DNA from: Priestia aryabhattai
Lineage (GTDB): Bacteria > Bacillota > Bacilli > Bacillales > Bacillaceae_H
Assembly (NCBI RefSeq): GCF_023715685.1
Contig: NZ_JAMBOQ010000001.1
Span: 1,054,001-1,118,000 of the forward strand
Direction: 5' to 3'
Length of the DNA stretch: 64,000 nt
Shown: positions 23,539 through 33,403 of the stretch, one piece after another
Numbering within the stretch: position 1 is the first letter of the stretch
Layout: every line of letters begins with the position of its first letter
Position numbers and translations under genes: made by a program
Notes under the pieces: model-generated
Seen by the model: the letters and a program-made list of their open reading frames with translations, nothing else
Databases searched by the model: none
What the model was told of the DNA's origin: nothing

Positions 23539-24153
23539 TTAATTATTGATATACAGCTCGAAAACTGAGCTGAAATCTTTTGTTGTGTAGGCTGTTTTTT
23601 TATCTAATAACCAAGAAAACGCAGCTTCGTTAATTTCTTTAAATTCACCAGCAACACTTCCACTTGTATTTCTTGTACTGCTTAGCGTAGAAGAAGCTAG
23701 CTGAATGCTTTGTTTAGCAAAATCGAGCGCAACTTCATTTTCACGCGTTATTTCAGACATTTTAAACAGTGCTTTATATAAATCTTTTACCTCTTCTATA
23801 TGCTTTTTGTGTACATCGATAGAAAAAGTCTCCGAGCCAATTTTAAATTTAATTTCCACATCTAAATCGACAGTTCCAGCCGTTTCTAGCATCACGTTTG
23901 AAAGGTGATTTGTGCTGTAGTTATAGCGGCGAAGCATTCGCTTTTTGCTTGTAGCACTTGTTCCATCAAGGTGAATGAGCGCTTTATTAGTAAAGCAATA
24001 TTCATCTGACTTTGATTTGATTAGAAAATAAATCTTTTCTTGTTCTTCATGCATAACGTAATCGTCTGCATCTACCTTGTCATAATCAACTGGCTTAATA
24101 ACAGAACCAATATCACTTAGCCCCAACACATCAGCAGCTACCTTTCCAAACAT
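23539..24153 (-). CDS. PH-domain protein with YvbH-like C-terminal domain (204 aa)
   Basis: Closely resembles B. subtilis YvbH as I recall it. Residues about 1-130 form a bacterial pleckstrin-homology domain (key segment DADDYVMHEEQEKIYFLIK), and about 145-204 the YvbH-type oligomerisation region ending in DFSSVFELYINN. No signal peptide or membrane span, so probably cytoplasmic. Function is not established. It is monocistronic with its own terminator, and it begins the block that separates racE/ysmB from gerE relative to B. subtilis. Confidence 0.8.
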   Translation of the reverse strand: MFGKVAADVLGLSDIGSVIKPVDYDKVDADDYVMHEEQEKIYFLIKSKSDEYCFTNKALIHLDGTSATSKKRMLRRYNYSTNHLSNVMLETAGTVDLDVEIKFKIGSETFSIDVHKKHIEEVKDLYKALFKMSEITRENEVALDFAKQSIQLASSTLSSTRNTSGSVAGEFKEINEAAFSWLLDKKTAYTTKDFSSVFELYINN

Positions 24154-24228
24154 TTCCTCATCTCCCTTTTAAAAACGATTGTGTTATTTTCATGCTTTAA
24201 GTGTACTGTGCAAATGAGGGGATGTAAA

Positions 24229-24260
24229 TAAAAAAAAGGAGCTTCTTTAAAAGAAGCTCC
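24229..24260 (-). terminator. Terminator of the pit operon
   Basis: GGAGCTTCTTTTAAAGAAGCTCC perfect stem followed by eight T on the minus strand. Confidence 0.9.
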
Positions 24261-24267
24261 CCATTTA

Positions 24268-25266
24268 TTAAAAGACCAAATTTAAAATCATATAGATAAG
24301 TGCAGCTAATGAAGCTGAAATTGGCAATGTGATAACCCATGTAATCACCATGCGCTGTGCAGTTCCCCATTTTACACCTTTCACTCGGTGAGCAGAACCT
24401 ACACCTAAGATAGAAGATGAAATAACATGAGTAGTACTGACAGGTAGATGAATAAACGTTGCTCCAAAGATAATTGCAGCACCCGTTAAGTCCGCAGCTA
24501 CTCCATTAACAGGACGAATTTTCATAATTTTACCGCCGACGGTTTTAATGATTTTCCATCCACCAATTGACGTTCCAAGCCCCATTGCAACCGCACAAGC
24601 CAGCTGTACCCACCACTGAATGTCAGTACCGCTTTGCATGTTGTTAGCAATAAGCGCTAGCGTAATGATACCCATTGCTTTTTGCGCATCATTCGTACCG
24701 TGTGTGTACGATTGTAGGGCTGCAGTCAGGATTTGAACGCGTCGAAAACGCTTATTCGTTTTCGTTAAGTTATGATTTTTAAACGTTAGTTTGATAATCG
24801 TATAGACAATATAACCTACTACAAAGGCTAGAACTGGTGAAATTAGAAGGGCTTCAATGATTTTGATAAAACCTTTATAATTTAAAGCACCAAATCCAGC
24901 GGCTGCAATAGCTGCTCCTGCAATCGATCCAATAATTGCATGAGAAGAACTACTCGGAATACCGAAATACCATGTGATTAGGTTCCACGCAATAGCAGAA
25001 ATTAATGCAGCTAAAATAACGACAGAACCATTTTGAAGCGTATAAGGATCAACGATATCCTTTGTAATCGTTTTGGCTACGCCCGTAAACGTCATAGCAC
25101 CGACAAAGTTCATGGTTGCGGCTAAAAGAATTGCATGTCGCGGTTTTAAAGCTTTGGTTGAAACAGAAGTCGCAATTGCATTAGCTGTATCGTGAAATCC
25201 GTTGATAAAGTCAAATCCAAGTGCACCCACTACAATTAGAATGGTTAATATTAGCATCGAATCCAT
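24268..25266 (-). CDS. pit: Inorganic phosphate transporter, PiT family (332 aa)
   Basis: Low-affinity proton- or cation-coupled phosphate permease. About ten membrane helices; both inverted PiT signatures are present, GFDFINGFHDTANAIA at 18-33 and the C-terminal-half TNDAQKAMG near 191-199. The length suits the short bacterial form. It follows the DUF47 gene by 15 bases; that pairing is the usual one and DUF47 proteins are thought to regulate Pit. A sigma-A promoter and Pho-box-like repeats lie upstream of the pair. Confidence 0.93.
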   Translation of the reverse strand: MDSMLILTILIVVGALGFDFINGFHDTANAIATSVSTKALKPRHAILLAATMNFVGAMTFTGVAKTITKDIVDPYTLQNGSVVILAALISAIAWNLITWYFGIPSSSSHAIIGSIAGAAIAAAGFGALNYKGFIKIIEALLISPVLAFVVGYIVYTIIKLTFKNHNLTKTNKRFRRVQILTAALQSYTHGTNDAQKAMGIITLALIANNMQSGTDIQWWVQLACAVAMGLGTSIGGWKIIKTVGGKIMKIRPVNGVAADLTGAAIIFGATFIHLPVSTTHVISSSILGVGSAHRVKGVKWGTAQRMVITWVITLPISASLAALIYMILNLVF

Positions 25267-25281
25267 TATAATATAGCCCCG

Positions 25282-25899
25282 TTACGCATTCTTCATAATA
25301 ACTGATTCTAAGTTGTTCGCAACCGTTTGACAATAATCCGCAATTTCTTCTAGCGTTTCATAAATTTCTTTATATTGAATAACTTTAATTGGATCTTTAC
25401 ATGTTGCAAATAATTGTTTTAGTGCACGACGATATAATGTATCACAATGTGACTCATACTCTTTAATTTTAATTGCATGCTCACTAATTTGAAGAAGCTT
25501 TTTCTCAGACAACAAATTAATAGTAATTAAAATCTCTTCAGCACAGCCTTGAATATTTTTAACAAATTCAGCTACATATTCATCAAATTTCGTAATTGAA
25601 TGAATTTCCATTAAAGCAGCAAAGCTGTCGATGCCATCAAGTACATCATCCATGCTCATCGCTAGCTGTAGAATATCTTCACGCTCAATTGGAGTAATAA
25701 ATGCTTTGTTCAACTCAGTAATCACTGTATGCACGTATTTATCACCTTTTGATTCATACGCTTTTAAAACGTTGGCAAATTCCTTTAGGTCAGATACATT
25801 TTGAAGTTCAAAGCTGCCTAAAAACTCCGCTGAGTCCTTAATATTTTGGGCAATGTCCATTAACATTTCAGAAAACTTGTCTTTTTTTCTTTTGATCAC
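25282..25899 (-). CDS. DUF47/PhoU-like Pit accessory protein (YkaA-like, 205 aa)
   Basis: All-helical PhoU-like protein of the DUF47 family, nearly always paired with Pit permeases and believed to modulate phosphate uptake. I start at GTG 25899, since ATGGAGG just upstream is the ribosome site and an in-frame ATG at 25914 lies within it. Charged, no membrane span; conserved EREDI and DDVLDGID motifs sit in the middle third. First gene of a two-gene operon with pit. Confidence 0.88.
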   Translation of the reverse strand: MIKRKKDKFSEMLMDIAQNIKDSAEFLGSFELQNVSDLKEFANVLKAYESKGDKYVHTVITELNKAFITPIEREDILQLAMSMDDVLDGIDSFAALMEIHSITKFDEYVAEFVKNIQGCAEEILITINLLSEKKLLQISEHAIKIKEYESHCDTLYRRALKQLFATCKDPIKVIQYKEIYETLEEIADYCQTVANNLESVIMKNA

Positions 25900-26320
25900 G
25901 TTGCAATCCTCCATCCAATTTATCGAAACTTTACCACTCGTTTTTCTCTCTATCTTCTTATATGTGTTCTAGTTTCTTTTTTCATTTAAAGTAATGGATA
26001 AAACTTAGCTGTTCATTACTATAACGAGAGAAACCACCTCTCTTGTGTATCAAAAAATTCTAAAAAAACAAACGTTCACCAGAGCAAAAGTCCCAAAAAG
26101 TGGTTCTTTTGCTTATAGGTTATGCGATTCATTTTTTTACGCCAAGTCAAAAATTACTCCTATTATTGTTAATTGTCAATAACTTTTCAAACACATTTTT
26201 TTAGGCCTCTTTACAATACATTAACAATAATACGTTGATTCCTTTTAAAATAAGGGTTTTTAGAGTTTGTATAAAACTGGGATTTACAAAAACTTAACAT
26301 TACTCTCCTTGTGTAAATAA
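25900..26320. other. Leader and promoter region of the pit operon, no gene seen
   Basis: About 420 bases. The promoter is at 26151-26179, giving a leader of about 245 bases. The leader holds an 8-bp inverted repeat, AGCAAAAG/CTTTTGCT (26083-26113), and a GAGAGGTGGTTTCTC hairpin near 26025-26042; neither is an evident terminator. Two TTHACA-N5-TTHACA pairs lie upstream of the promoter (see findings). Confidence 0.5.
26151..26179 (-). promoter_or_regulatory. Sigma-A promoter of the DUF47-pit operon
   Basis: TTGACA (26179-26174), 17-base spacer, TAATTT (26156-26151) on the minus strand. Confidence 0.55.
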
Positions 26321-26352
26321 TAAAAGCCAGTTCCTTTAGAACTGGCTTTTAT
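26321..26352. terminator. pbpC terminator
   Basis: AAAAGCCAGTTC / GAACTGGCTTTT stem with flanking A and T runs, overlapping the last bases before the stop codon. Confidence 0.8.
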
Positions 26353-26355
26353 TAT

Positions 26356-28374
26356 TTACCTATTATATTGCTGAAATACATTTTTTACTTTTGGTACGAC
26401 GTAATGACTTCCGCCTTTATCTTCTACTCCTTCAACCATCATTGAAACGAGTAGGTTTTTCTGTTTTGTGTCCACAGCTACAAACCAGCCGTTTTCTTGA
26501 CCTTTTTCACCTTGACTTTTCTTTAACTCTGCCGTTCCAGTTTTTCCAGCCAAGGTTAACCCATCTATCTTTGCGGCATGACCCGTACCGTTTTTATCTT
26601 CAATGACATCAACTAAATCATTTTGAATTAATTGCGCCGTTGCTTTAGATATCACTTGTTTTTTCCATATCCCACTCTCGTCACCGTTCATAAGAGTAGG
26701 CTTTACTATGTTTCCATCGTTTACAATCGATGTATACATCAATGCTAAGTGGAGAGGGTTTACTTGCAGTTTCCCCTGGCCATAGCCAGAGTTTGCTAAT
26801 ACTCCTTCATCTTTAATATCTTGATCACCTGCAATTTTAGACGTTTCAAAAGGATAATTAACAGGCATTTTTTGATTGAATCCAAATTGTTTTAATCCAC
26901 TGTTAAATTTGTCTAAACCTAGCTTCAATGCAGTCTGCGCAAAATAAATATTATCAGATGTGACATAAGCATCACGTAAATTAACATTCGGCTTGCTGCC
27001 CACTCGTGTTACGTAGAAATTCCCCCAGCTTTTATCCTTCTGCCATTTCTTTCCGCTGATTGATATACTTTCGTTTGGATTTAGCACGCCTTCATCAACA
27101 GCTAAAGCTCCCGTGACTAACTTAAATGTAGATCCCGGAGAATACGTTTTAGTAAAGCGATTCATTAAAGGCTTATTGGGATTCGTCGAAAGGGCTTGAT
27201 ACGTATTAGCATCGATTCCAAAAGAAAAGGAATTTGGGTCAAAAGCCGGCGTGCTTACAAGACCTAATATTTCTCCCGTTTTAGGTTGAAGAGCAGTAGC
27301 TACTCCTTTTTCATCTTTTAACTGTTCATAAAGGGATTTTTGAACGTTCATATCTACCGTAACTTGGACGCTTTCCCCGTCTTTTGGATTTAATTTCGCA
27401 ATTTCACTCTTTTTATTACCATCTTTATCTACAGTGTAAATTGTGACACCGTCTCGAGCACGAAGCTTATCTTCATATAAAGATTCTAAGCCAACCATTC
27501 CAGCTTTAGACTGAGCATTATAACCTTCATCTTTATGCTCTTTTAAATATTCCGCTGTGACAGGTGCAACGTATCCAACTAAATGAGCACAAGCTTCTTC
27601 ACAAGGATATACACGCGCATTTACCTTTTTCTGCTGAACGCCTTCTACATTTTTCAAAGAATTCTCTAAATTAGAGGCATCTTTTTGACTAACTGTTTTA
27701 ATAGGAACGAATTGATTCTCTTTCACCCAAGAAGCACTCAGTGCTTGATTAATACTTTTTTCTGAAAGAGCAAGGGTCTTACTTAATTGTTGTATAGCTT
27801 GCTGTCCGCCTTTAGAAAACTGCTGGGGAACAACTCCAACTTGAATCGCTTCTCCGTTTTGAGCTAAATATTTCCCTGAACGATCCATAATTTCTCCACG
27901 CACAGCGGACTGAGTAGCTACTCTTACTTGCTCTCCTTGCTTAAGTCCTTTAAAAATCATATTAGGCTTCCAATTAATATACCAATTTTCTGCATCCCCT
28001 TGTTTTTCTTGAACCACAGCAGCATTTTCTTTAAATGAGATTTCACCCGCTACAGAATTCATGTTCACTTCAAAAGGTAACACAGCTTTATGCTCTTTTA
28101 TTTCTAAGTCTTCTACTTTATTTGCCTTCACTTTAAGCTTGTCCGCTTCAATTGCATCATAGATATTTTTATATCGATTTACAAATTCTTTTTCTGAAAT
28201 CGTCTTTTTAGCATCTTTAGACAAGTATCCGTACATGCCTTTAAAATCTTCTTTATTCCACATGGCTACATATTTAGCAAATCGGTCCTGTGCTTCCTGT
28301 TGATCATTTGAGCAACCGGCAGTTATTAATAAGAGAATTGCCATAGTAAAAAATAGCCACCCAATTCGTCTCAT
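26356..28374 (-). CDS. pbpC: Class B penicillin-binding protein, PBP3/MecA-like lipoprotein (672 aa)
   Basis: Peptidoglycan transpeptidase anchored outside the membrane. Signal peptide with lipobox TAGC (Cys21), an NTF2-like MecA_N domain (about 25-145), a PBP dimerisation domain (about 150-310) and a transpeptidase domain with SxxK = STFK 415-418, SDN 473-475 and KTG 611-613, all intact. This architecture is shared by B. subtilis PBP3 and MecA; PBP3 of B. subtilis has low beta-lactam affinity, but affinity here cannot be read from sequence. The ATG at 28374 has GGGGG upstream and leads straight into the signal peptide; an earlier in-frame ATG at 28437 does not. Confidence 0.92.
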   Translation of the reverse strand: MRRIGWLFFTMAILLLITAGCSNDQQEAQDRFAKYVAMWNKEDFKGMYGYLSKDAKKTISEKEFVNRYKNIYDAIEADKLKVKANKVEDLEIKEHKAVLPFEVNMNSVAGEISFKENAAVVQEKQGDAENWYINWKPNMIFKGLKQGEQVRVATQSAVRGEIMDRSGKYLAQNGEAIQVGVVPQQFSKGGQQAIQQLSKTLALSEKSINQALSASWVKENQFVPIKTVSQKDASNLENSLKNVEGVQQKKVNARVYPCEEACAHLVGYVAPVTAEYLKEHKDEGYNAQSKAGMVGLESLYEDKLRARDGVTIYTVDKDGNKKSEIAKLNPKDGESVQVTVDMNVQKSLYEQLKDEKGVATALQPKTGEILGLVSTPAFDPNSFSFGIDANTYQALSTNPNKPLMNRFTKTYSPGSTFKLVTGALAVDEGVLNPNESISISGKKWQKDKSWGNFYVTRVGSKPNVNLRDAYVTSDNIYFAQTALKLGLDKFNSGLKQFGFNQKMPVNYPFETSKIAGDQDIKDEGVLANSGYGQGKLQVNPLHLALMYTSIVNDGNIVKPTLMNGDESGIWKKQVISKATAQLIQNDLVDVIEDKNGTGHAAKIDGLTLAGKTGTAELKKSQGEKGQENGWFVAVDTKQKNLLVSMMVEGVEDKGGSHYVVPKVKNVFQQYNR

Positions 28375-28569
28375 GATGATTTTCCCCCTTTTTTCAATAC
28401 CATTCTTATCATATATAATTTTACATAAACTTTCCATTAGAAAGTTACAAACAGGAATTAATTGGTATTACAACCCGCTAGTTTTACATATTTACAAAAA
28501 AAATCAATAGGTAAATAAGAAAAAAAATGAACGTTTTGTGAATATTTTGTGTCTTTTTTGGAAAGTATT

Positions 28570-28578
28570 TGATATAAT
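28570..28578 (+). promoter_or_regulatory. Extended -10 promoter of the 68-residue protein gene
   Basis: TGATATAAT (TGnTATAAT) about 36 bases before the start codon; the -35 is poor. Confidence 0.5.
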
Positions 28579-28613
28579 GATTGTAAGAAGAAAAAGAATA
28601 GGAGGCGACTAAA

Positions 28614-28820
28614 ATGAGAAGATTCTTACAGTTTTACTTTATGTTTAGTTCTCTGTTCTGTTTTGGAAGCGTTTTCGTACTACTTATGTCTCAAGAATAT
28701 TATTTTGCACCGTTATTTCTCACACTGGGCTGTTTAAATATTTTTCTCTTTAAAGTATATATTCAAGAAAGTCGAAAAGATAAACAAGCTGCACCTGAAA
28801 AACCAAAACCAACAATTTAA
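28614..28820 (+). CDS. Small two-helix membrane protein of unknown function (68 aa)
   Basis: I do not recognise this protein. Two hydrophobic segments (about 4-24 and 29-48) are followed by a charged tail of about 20 residues rich in Lys, Glu and Pro. An AGGAGGC site precedes the ATG and an extended -10 promoter lies upstream, so it is likely a real gene. It diverges from pbpC across about 240 bases and converges on ssuD with a shared terminator. The linkage to pbpC might hint at an envelope role but this is only proximity. Confidence 0.7.
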   Translation: MRRFLQFYFMFSSLFCFGSVFVLLMSQEYYFAPLFLTLGCLNIFLFKVYIQESRKDKQAAPEKPKPTI

Positions 28821-28850
28821 CAAACTCGTTTCTCGGCTGAGATGAATGCA

Positions 28851-28887
28851 GAAGAAGAACCGGTGAAAAAATCACCGGTTCTTCTTT
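28851..28887. terminator. Bidirectional terminator between the small gene and ssuD
   Basis: AGAAGAACCGGTGA and TCACCGGTTCTTCT form a perfect 14-bp stem between convergent genes. Confidence 0.85.
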
Positions 28888-30011
28888 TACGACGTTGAAG
28901 CTTTTGGAAACCTATCGTTTGCAATAATCTCCCCTATGCTTTCACTCTTTCCTTCACCGTCATCAATATTTAAAAGCGGGAACAATAACTCCCCTACGTA
29001 ATAAGCTTCTTCTAAATGGGGATAGCCTGATAAAATAAAAGATTCAATTCCTAAAGCTTCATATTCTTTTATTCGTTTCGCTATATTTTCAGCACTGCCT
29101 ACTAGAGCAGTTCCTGCACCTCCCCGAACGAGCCCTACACCTGCCCATAAATTAGGGCTAATCGTAAGTTCCTCTCGGGTTCCCCTATGAAGGCTCGCCA
29201 TTCGCTGCTGCCCGACTGAGTCATACCTGGCAAAAGTACGTTGTGCTGCTTGAATAGTGTCGTCGTCCAAATGCTGAATTAATCGATCGGCTGCTTGCCA
29301 TGCCTCTTCTTCTGTTTCTCGTACAATAATATGCAAACGAATCCCAAACTTAACGGTTCTGCCTTCTGCTTCTGCTTGCTTTCTCACAGCCGTTATTTTT
29401 TCTCTTACTTGTTCAGGAGGTTCGCCCCACGTTAAATACACGTCTGAATGTTTTGCTGCCACTTTTTGTCCTGCGGGTGAAGACCCGCCAAAATAAATAG
29501 GTGGAGAAGGTTTTTGAACGGGTGGATACAACAGCTCACTATTCTCTACATGAATATGTTTTCCTTCATAATTAACCGTATCGCCAGCCAATAATCCTTT
29601 CCACACATCTAAAAATTCATCCGTAGCTGCATAACGCTCATCATGTGATAAGAAAAGGCCGTCTCCGGCTAATTCAGCTGGATCTCCTCCTGCTACTACG
29701 TTGACTAGTAAACGACCGTTTGAAATTCGATCAAGAGTTGAAGTCATGCGCGCTGCCACGGAAGGAGCCATAATACCGGGGCGTACAGCTACTAAAAATT
29801 TTAGACGCTCTGTCTCAGGTATAAGTGAAGCAGCCAATAGCCACGGGTCTTCGCATGATTTCCCCGTTGGAATCAGCACTCCTTCAAACCCTAATCGGTC
29901 AGCTGCTTGAGCAACTTGCCGGAAATATGAATAGTCTGCTGAACGACCTCCTCGATTTGTCCCTAAATATCTTCCATCTCCATGGGAAGGAATAAACCAT
30001 AACATTTTCAT
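28887..30011 (-). CDS. ssuD: FMNH2-dependent alkanesulfonate monooxygenase SsuD (374 aa)
   Basis: Luciferase-like flavin monooxygenase that splits alkanesulfonates to aldehyde and sulfite as a sulfur source. N-terminal [11 protein letters not shown] and the Arg-rich [11 protein letters not shown] phosphate/sulfonate-binding loop are typical, as are [11 protein letters not shown] and GGSSPAGQ. The length fits. It overlaps ssuE by four bases and is the last gene of the ssu operon, running into a strong terminator. Confidence 0.95.
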   Translation of the reverse strand: MKMLWFIPSHGDGRYLGTNRGGRSADYSYFRQVAQAADRLGFEGVLIPTGKSCEDPWLLAASLIPETERLKFLVAVRPGIMAPSVAARMTSTLDRISNGRLLVNVVAGGDPAELAGDGLFLSHDERYAATDEFLDVWKGLLAGDTVNYEGKHIHVENSELLYPPVQKPSPPIYFGGSSPAGQKVAAKHSDVYLTWGEPPEQVREKITAVRKQAEAEGRTVKFGIRLHIIVRETEEEAWQAADRLIQHLDDDTIQAAQRTFARYDSVGQQRMASLHRGTREELTISPNLWAGVGLVRGGAGTALVGSAENIAKRIKEYEALGIESFILSGYPHLEEAYYVGELLFPLLNIDDGEGKSESIGEIIANDRFPKASTS

Positions 30012-30562
30012 GATTCAACACTCCTTTTCGTTTGTTCTAAATGATATCCTAGCTCTTTTAATGAACGTTTAATTCTCGCTTCCGCTTCTTCCGCAATAAA
30101 CTCAATTTCATTTTCTTTCGTATAGGCCACCTCTGAATCAACAATATAAACTCCATGAATAAGAGCAGTAGCTCCTAAAACGGATAAAGTTGGCTTAAAT
30201 ACATAATCGAGAGCTAACAGATGAGCAATGGTTCCCCCTGTAGCTATTGGAAGCACCGTTTTATTGTGTAAACCTTTTTCAGGTATTAAATCTAAAAATG
30301 TTTTTAAGATTCCCGTGTAGCTAGCTTTATAGATTGGGCTGACAATAATAACGGCATCAGCATCTGCCACTTTCTTTTGAGCTTCTTGAATCGCAGGGCT
30401 AGAAAAGTTAGCATATACTAAGTCTTCAGCGGGTAGATCGCGGACATGCACGGTTTTCACTTCATATTTTTCATCTTGTAGGTTTGCTGCAATATAATCG
30501 CTTAAAGCAGTTGACCTTGATTGTTTTGAAGGACTTCCTGTAATAATTGTAACCTGGCTCAT
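30008..30562 (-). CDS. ssuE: NAD(P)H-dependent FMN reductase SsuE (184 aa)
   Basis: Flavodoxin-like reductase that supplies FMNH2 to SsuD. The FMN-binding GSPSKQSRS loop is near residues 9-17 and [10 protein letters not shown] near 78-87. Three consecutive ATG codons (30568, 30565, 30562) are possible; the last is best spaced from AAGGAG. Its stop overlaps the ssuD start (ATGA). The presence of ssuE within the operon makes this a self-contained two-component monooxygenase set. Confidence 0.92.
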   Translation of the reverse strand: MSQVTIITGSPSKQSRSTALSDYIAANLQDEKYEVKTVHVRDLPAEDLVYANFSSPAIQEAQKKVADADAVIIVSPIYKASYTGILKTFLDLIPEKGLHNKTVLPIATGGTIAHLLALDYVFKPTLSVLGATALIHGVYIVDSEVAYTKENEIEFIAEEAEARIKRSLKELGYHLEQTKRSVES

Positions 30563-30631
30563 CATCATCTCTCCTTTTAACTTATAAAACCGATATATTT
30601 ACAAGGATTAATACGTATATAAATCCTTATT

Positions 30632-31486
30632 TTATTTGTCACCTGCGTAGCTGTCTCTCCATTTGAGAAGACGATTTTCTAATATTCGGACAAATGAATC
30701 CGTTAATTTCCCTACAACAGCAAAAATGATAATTCCAACAAAAACTACGTCCGTTTGAGAAAACTGTCTAGCATCCATAATCATATATCCTACACCTTCA
30801 CTTGCTCCCATTAATTCTGCTACTACCAGTCCGAGCCATGCAATACCTAAAGACAATCGGACACCCAGTAAAATATTAGGAAGAGCGGCTGGTAAAATGA
30901 GTTTTGTTATTTGTTTCCATTTACTAAATTGAAGAACACGAGCAACATCAAACAATTTCGAGTCAACGCCGCGAATGCCTAGATACGTATTAACATAGAT
31001 TGGAAAAAATGCACCATTTGCAATTAACAATACTTTTGAAATTTCCCCAAAGCCAAACCATAAGATAAATAAAGGCGCCAATGCAAGGTGCGGAACGGTT
31101 CTAAGCATTTGAATAGAAGGATCCATATAGTGCTCCGTTTTCTTTGAGAAACCGACAATAACACCGAATAGTAACCCTAGACCAGCTCCAATGGCAAAAC
31201 CTATAGCAGCACGCAAAATACTGATTTGAAGGTTAGCGCCGAGTTCCCCCGATACGATTAGCTGTTTAAAAGAAAGTACAATATCAACAGGGGTAGGAAG
31301 AACAGTTTTGGATACATAGCCCGCAGAACCAATGATTTGCCACACGACGATAAGTAGAATTGGCACGACAAGAGAACGAAGGAAAATTCCATGCTTATTT
31401 TTCGTTTCTTCTTTTCTTTTTTTCACTTTTTGCAAGTGAGCTACTGAAGACTGAACATGCCCTGACACCACAGATGTTTTACTCAT
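30632..31486 (-). CDS. ssuC: Aliphatic sulfonate ABC transporter permease SsuC (284 aa)
   Basis: Inner-membrane permease of the sulfonate importer. About six transmembrane helices and the BPD_transp_1 EAA loop (VARVLQFSKWKQITKLILPAA, in the second half). I chose the ATG at 31486, six bases after GAGGTG; ATG 31492 and GTG 31495 directly abut or overlap that site. Just downstream of ssuA. Confidence 0.93.
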   Translation of the reverse strand: MSKTSVVSGHVQSSVAHLQKVKKRKEETKNKHGIFLRSLVVPILLIVVWQIIGSAGYVSKTVLPTPVDIVLSFKQLIVSGELGANLQISILRAAIGFAIGAGLGLLFGVIVGFSKKTEHYMDPSIQMLRTVPHLALAPLFILWFGFGEISKVLLIANGAFFPIYVNTYLGIRGVDSKLFDVARVLQFSKWKQITKLILPAALPNILLGVRLSLGIAWLGLVVAELMGASEGVGYMIMDARQFSQTDVVFVGIIIFAVVGKLTDSFVRILENRLLKWRDSYAGDK

Positions 31487-31496
31487 TTTCATCACC

Positions 31497-32483
31497 TCAT
31501 TTTTCTTTTAATGCTTTTTCAATAAATGAATTATCAACGACATCCCCAGTATCAATTTTCTTTTTAATAATGCCTAAAGATTGTTGAAAATCAGCTGTTC
31601 GCTGTTGTTCTGCAATAATTTCTTTAGAAGTTGGGCGATTATAGACAGGATTATTTTTTAATACTTGTCTTACTACGTCTTTATCTAGATTTTTTTGCTT
31701 TGCTAAAATATCCACAGATTCTTCAAAATGTTCGTTTTGCCACTGGAGCGCTTTTTGATAAACTTGTAAAAACTTAACGACTAACTCTGGATGATCTTTT
31801 GCGAAGCCTTCTCTTACAATAGTAAAACTTGGTGAAGCAACCTTTAACGAATCGCCGTCTGCTAAAATACGCGCTTCATTTTTTAAGTTTTGCAGTGAGA
31901 CAAATGGTTCCCAAATTGACCATGCATCAACTGACCCATTTTCAAATGCTGGCTGAGCTTCGTCTGGCTGAAGCTGAATAATCTTTACATCACTTGGCTT
32001 CAAGCCATTTTGGTCAAGAGCTCTGTACAATAAATTAAAACCACTGCTTCCTTTCGCAACCGCAATCTTTTTACCTTTTAAATCTTTTACGCTTTTAATC
32101 TTGCTGTTTTTCCCTACTAAAATGGCATTTCCTTTTAATCCGTCGCTGGAATTAGCAATTTCTAAAAACGGAATATCTGCGCCTTGACCAGAAATAACCG
32201 GTGAATTTCCAACTTGACCGAAATCCAAGTGTCCAGATGCTAAACCTTCAAATTGCGGAGGACCGCTTTGAAACTCGGTCCATTTGACATTTACACCTAT
32301 TTTTTTAAATTCTTTTTCAAACCATTTTTGGTTTTGTGCCAGCATTAAAGGTCCTAGGCTTTGTTGGATACCAATATTGATCGTAACGTTTTTCGAATCT
32401 TCTCCGCTCGCTTTTTCTTTCGTCCCGCACCCAGCCAATGCGAGAACAAGTACAATAGCTGCAGTTAAAAGTAGCTTTTTCAT
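31497..32483 (-). CDS. ssuA: Sulfonate ABC transporter substrate-binding lipoprotein SsuA (328 aa)
   Basis: Extracellular lipoprotein capturing aliphatic sulfonates. The signal peptide ends in LAGC (Cys19). NMT1/SsuA-type fold with IGIQQSLGPLMLAQNQKWFEK at the N-terminus of the mature part, a GNSPVISGQGAD loop and the hinge DAWSIWEPF. Strong ribosome site GAAGGAGAT. Between ssuB and ssuC in the operon. Confidence 0.94.
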   Translation of the reverse strand: MKKLLLTAAIVLVLALAGCGTKEKASGEDSKNVTINIGIQQSLGPLMLAQNQKWFEKEFKKIGVNVKWTEFQSGPPQFEGLASGHLDFGQVGNSPVISGQGADIPFLEIANSSDGLKGNAILVGKNSKIKSVKDLKGKKIAVAKGSSGFNLLYRALDQNGLKPSDVKIIQLQPDEAQPAFENGSVDAWSIWEPFVSLQNLKNEARILADGDSLKVASPSFTIVREGFAKDHPELVVKFLQVYQKALQWQNEHFEESVDILAKQKNLDKDVVRQVLKNNPVYNRPTSKEIIAEQQRTADFQQSLGIIKKKIDTGDVVDNSFIEKALKEK

Positions 32484-32516
32484 CTGTTCTATCTCCTTCT
32501 CTGTCTTATTGAATCT

Positions 32517-33260
32517 TTAATGTTCTCCTGCTTCTTCAAATTCTTTCAGTACTTGCTGCCTTAGTTGCTGAAATGGTAATTCTGTCTTTTTTCGCGGATG
32601 ACTAATTTCTACTGGCACGACCCGGCTAATTTCTCCTGGTCTGGCACTCATAATCACAATTTTAGTCCCCAAGTAAATGGATTCATCTAAATCATGCGTA
32701 ACAAAAATCATGGTTGTTTTTTCTTTTTTCCATATATCTAGCAGCACATCTTGCAAATGAGTGCGGGTGAAAGCATCTAACGCACCAAACGGTTCATCTA
32801 ATAATAAAACCTCTGGATTTCTTAAAAGAGCACGCGCAATAGCAACTCGTTGAGACATCCCTCCAGATAGTTCTCGAGGATAAGCTTTTTCAAATCCTTT
32901 CAGCCTGACAATATCAATTAGCTCATCTACGCGGCGCCGAACGTTCGAATCTTTCAGCGATAAGTCAGCTGCTATATTTTGTTCAACATTAAGCCACGGG
33001 AACAAGCGGTGTTCTTGAAAAATCATTCCTTGTTTAATGCTAGGGCCGGCTATGTGCTTCCCGTTGATTTCAATGCGCCCTTCATAATCCATATCAAGTC
33101 CTGCGATCATTTTAAGCAGTGTACTTTTCCCGCATCCGCTCGGACCAATAACGGTTATAAATTCACCTTTATTAATAGTAAGATTTACATTTCGCAATGC
33201 TTGAGTTACTTGTTCTCCTTTTTGGAATGAGCGGTTAACCGATTGAATCATGACACTCAC
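32517..33260 (-). CDS. ssuB: Aliphatic sulfonate ABC transporter ATP-binding protein SsuB (247 aa)
   Basis: ATPase of the sulfonate importer. Walker A GPSGCGKS, signature LSGGMSQR, Walker [12 protein letters not shown] and switch His in VTHDLDES are all present. I chose GTG 33260, which has AAGGAGG seven bases upstream; upstream codons in the same frame run into the leader hairpin. First gene of ssuB-A-C-E-D. Transcription starts near 33397 and must pass a strong hairpin (33346-33316) before reaching the gene, suggesting attenuation. Confidence 0.93.
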   Translation of the reverse strand: MSVMIQSVNRSFQKGEQVTQALRNVNLTINKGEFITVIGPSGCGKSTLLKMIAGLDMDYEGRIEINGKHIAGPSIKQGMIFQEHRLFPWLNVEQNIAADLSLKDSNVRRRVDELIDIVRLKGFEKAYPRELSGGMSQRVAIARALLRNPEVLLLDEPFGALDAFTRTHLQDVLLDIWKKEKTTMIFVTHDLDESIYLGTKIVIMSARPGEISRVVPVEISHPRKKTELPFQQLRQQVLKEFEEAGEH

Positions 33261-33315
33261 AGCAATTCCTCCTTCGTTAATTTTTAAATCAGAAACTATT
33301 TCACTTAAAAACACA

Positions 33316-33346
33316 AAAGCTCCTACCTGAAAAAGGTAGGAGCTTT
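33316..33346 (-). terminator. Attenuator-like terminator in the ssuB leader
   Basis: A perfect 13-bp stem (AAAGCTCCTACCT with AGGTAGGAGCTTT), a 5-base loop and an interrupted T run on the minus strand. It lies between the ssu promoter and the ssuB start, 56 bases before the gene. Confidence 0.7.
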
Positions 33347-33403
33347 CGGTTGACCGATCAGCCCGTTGCTATATTTAACTGATTTGTTATTGGATTATTT
33401 TGA

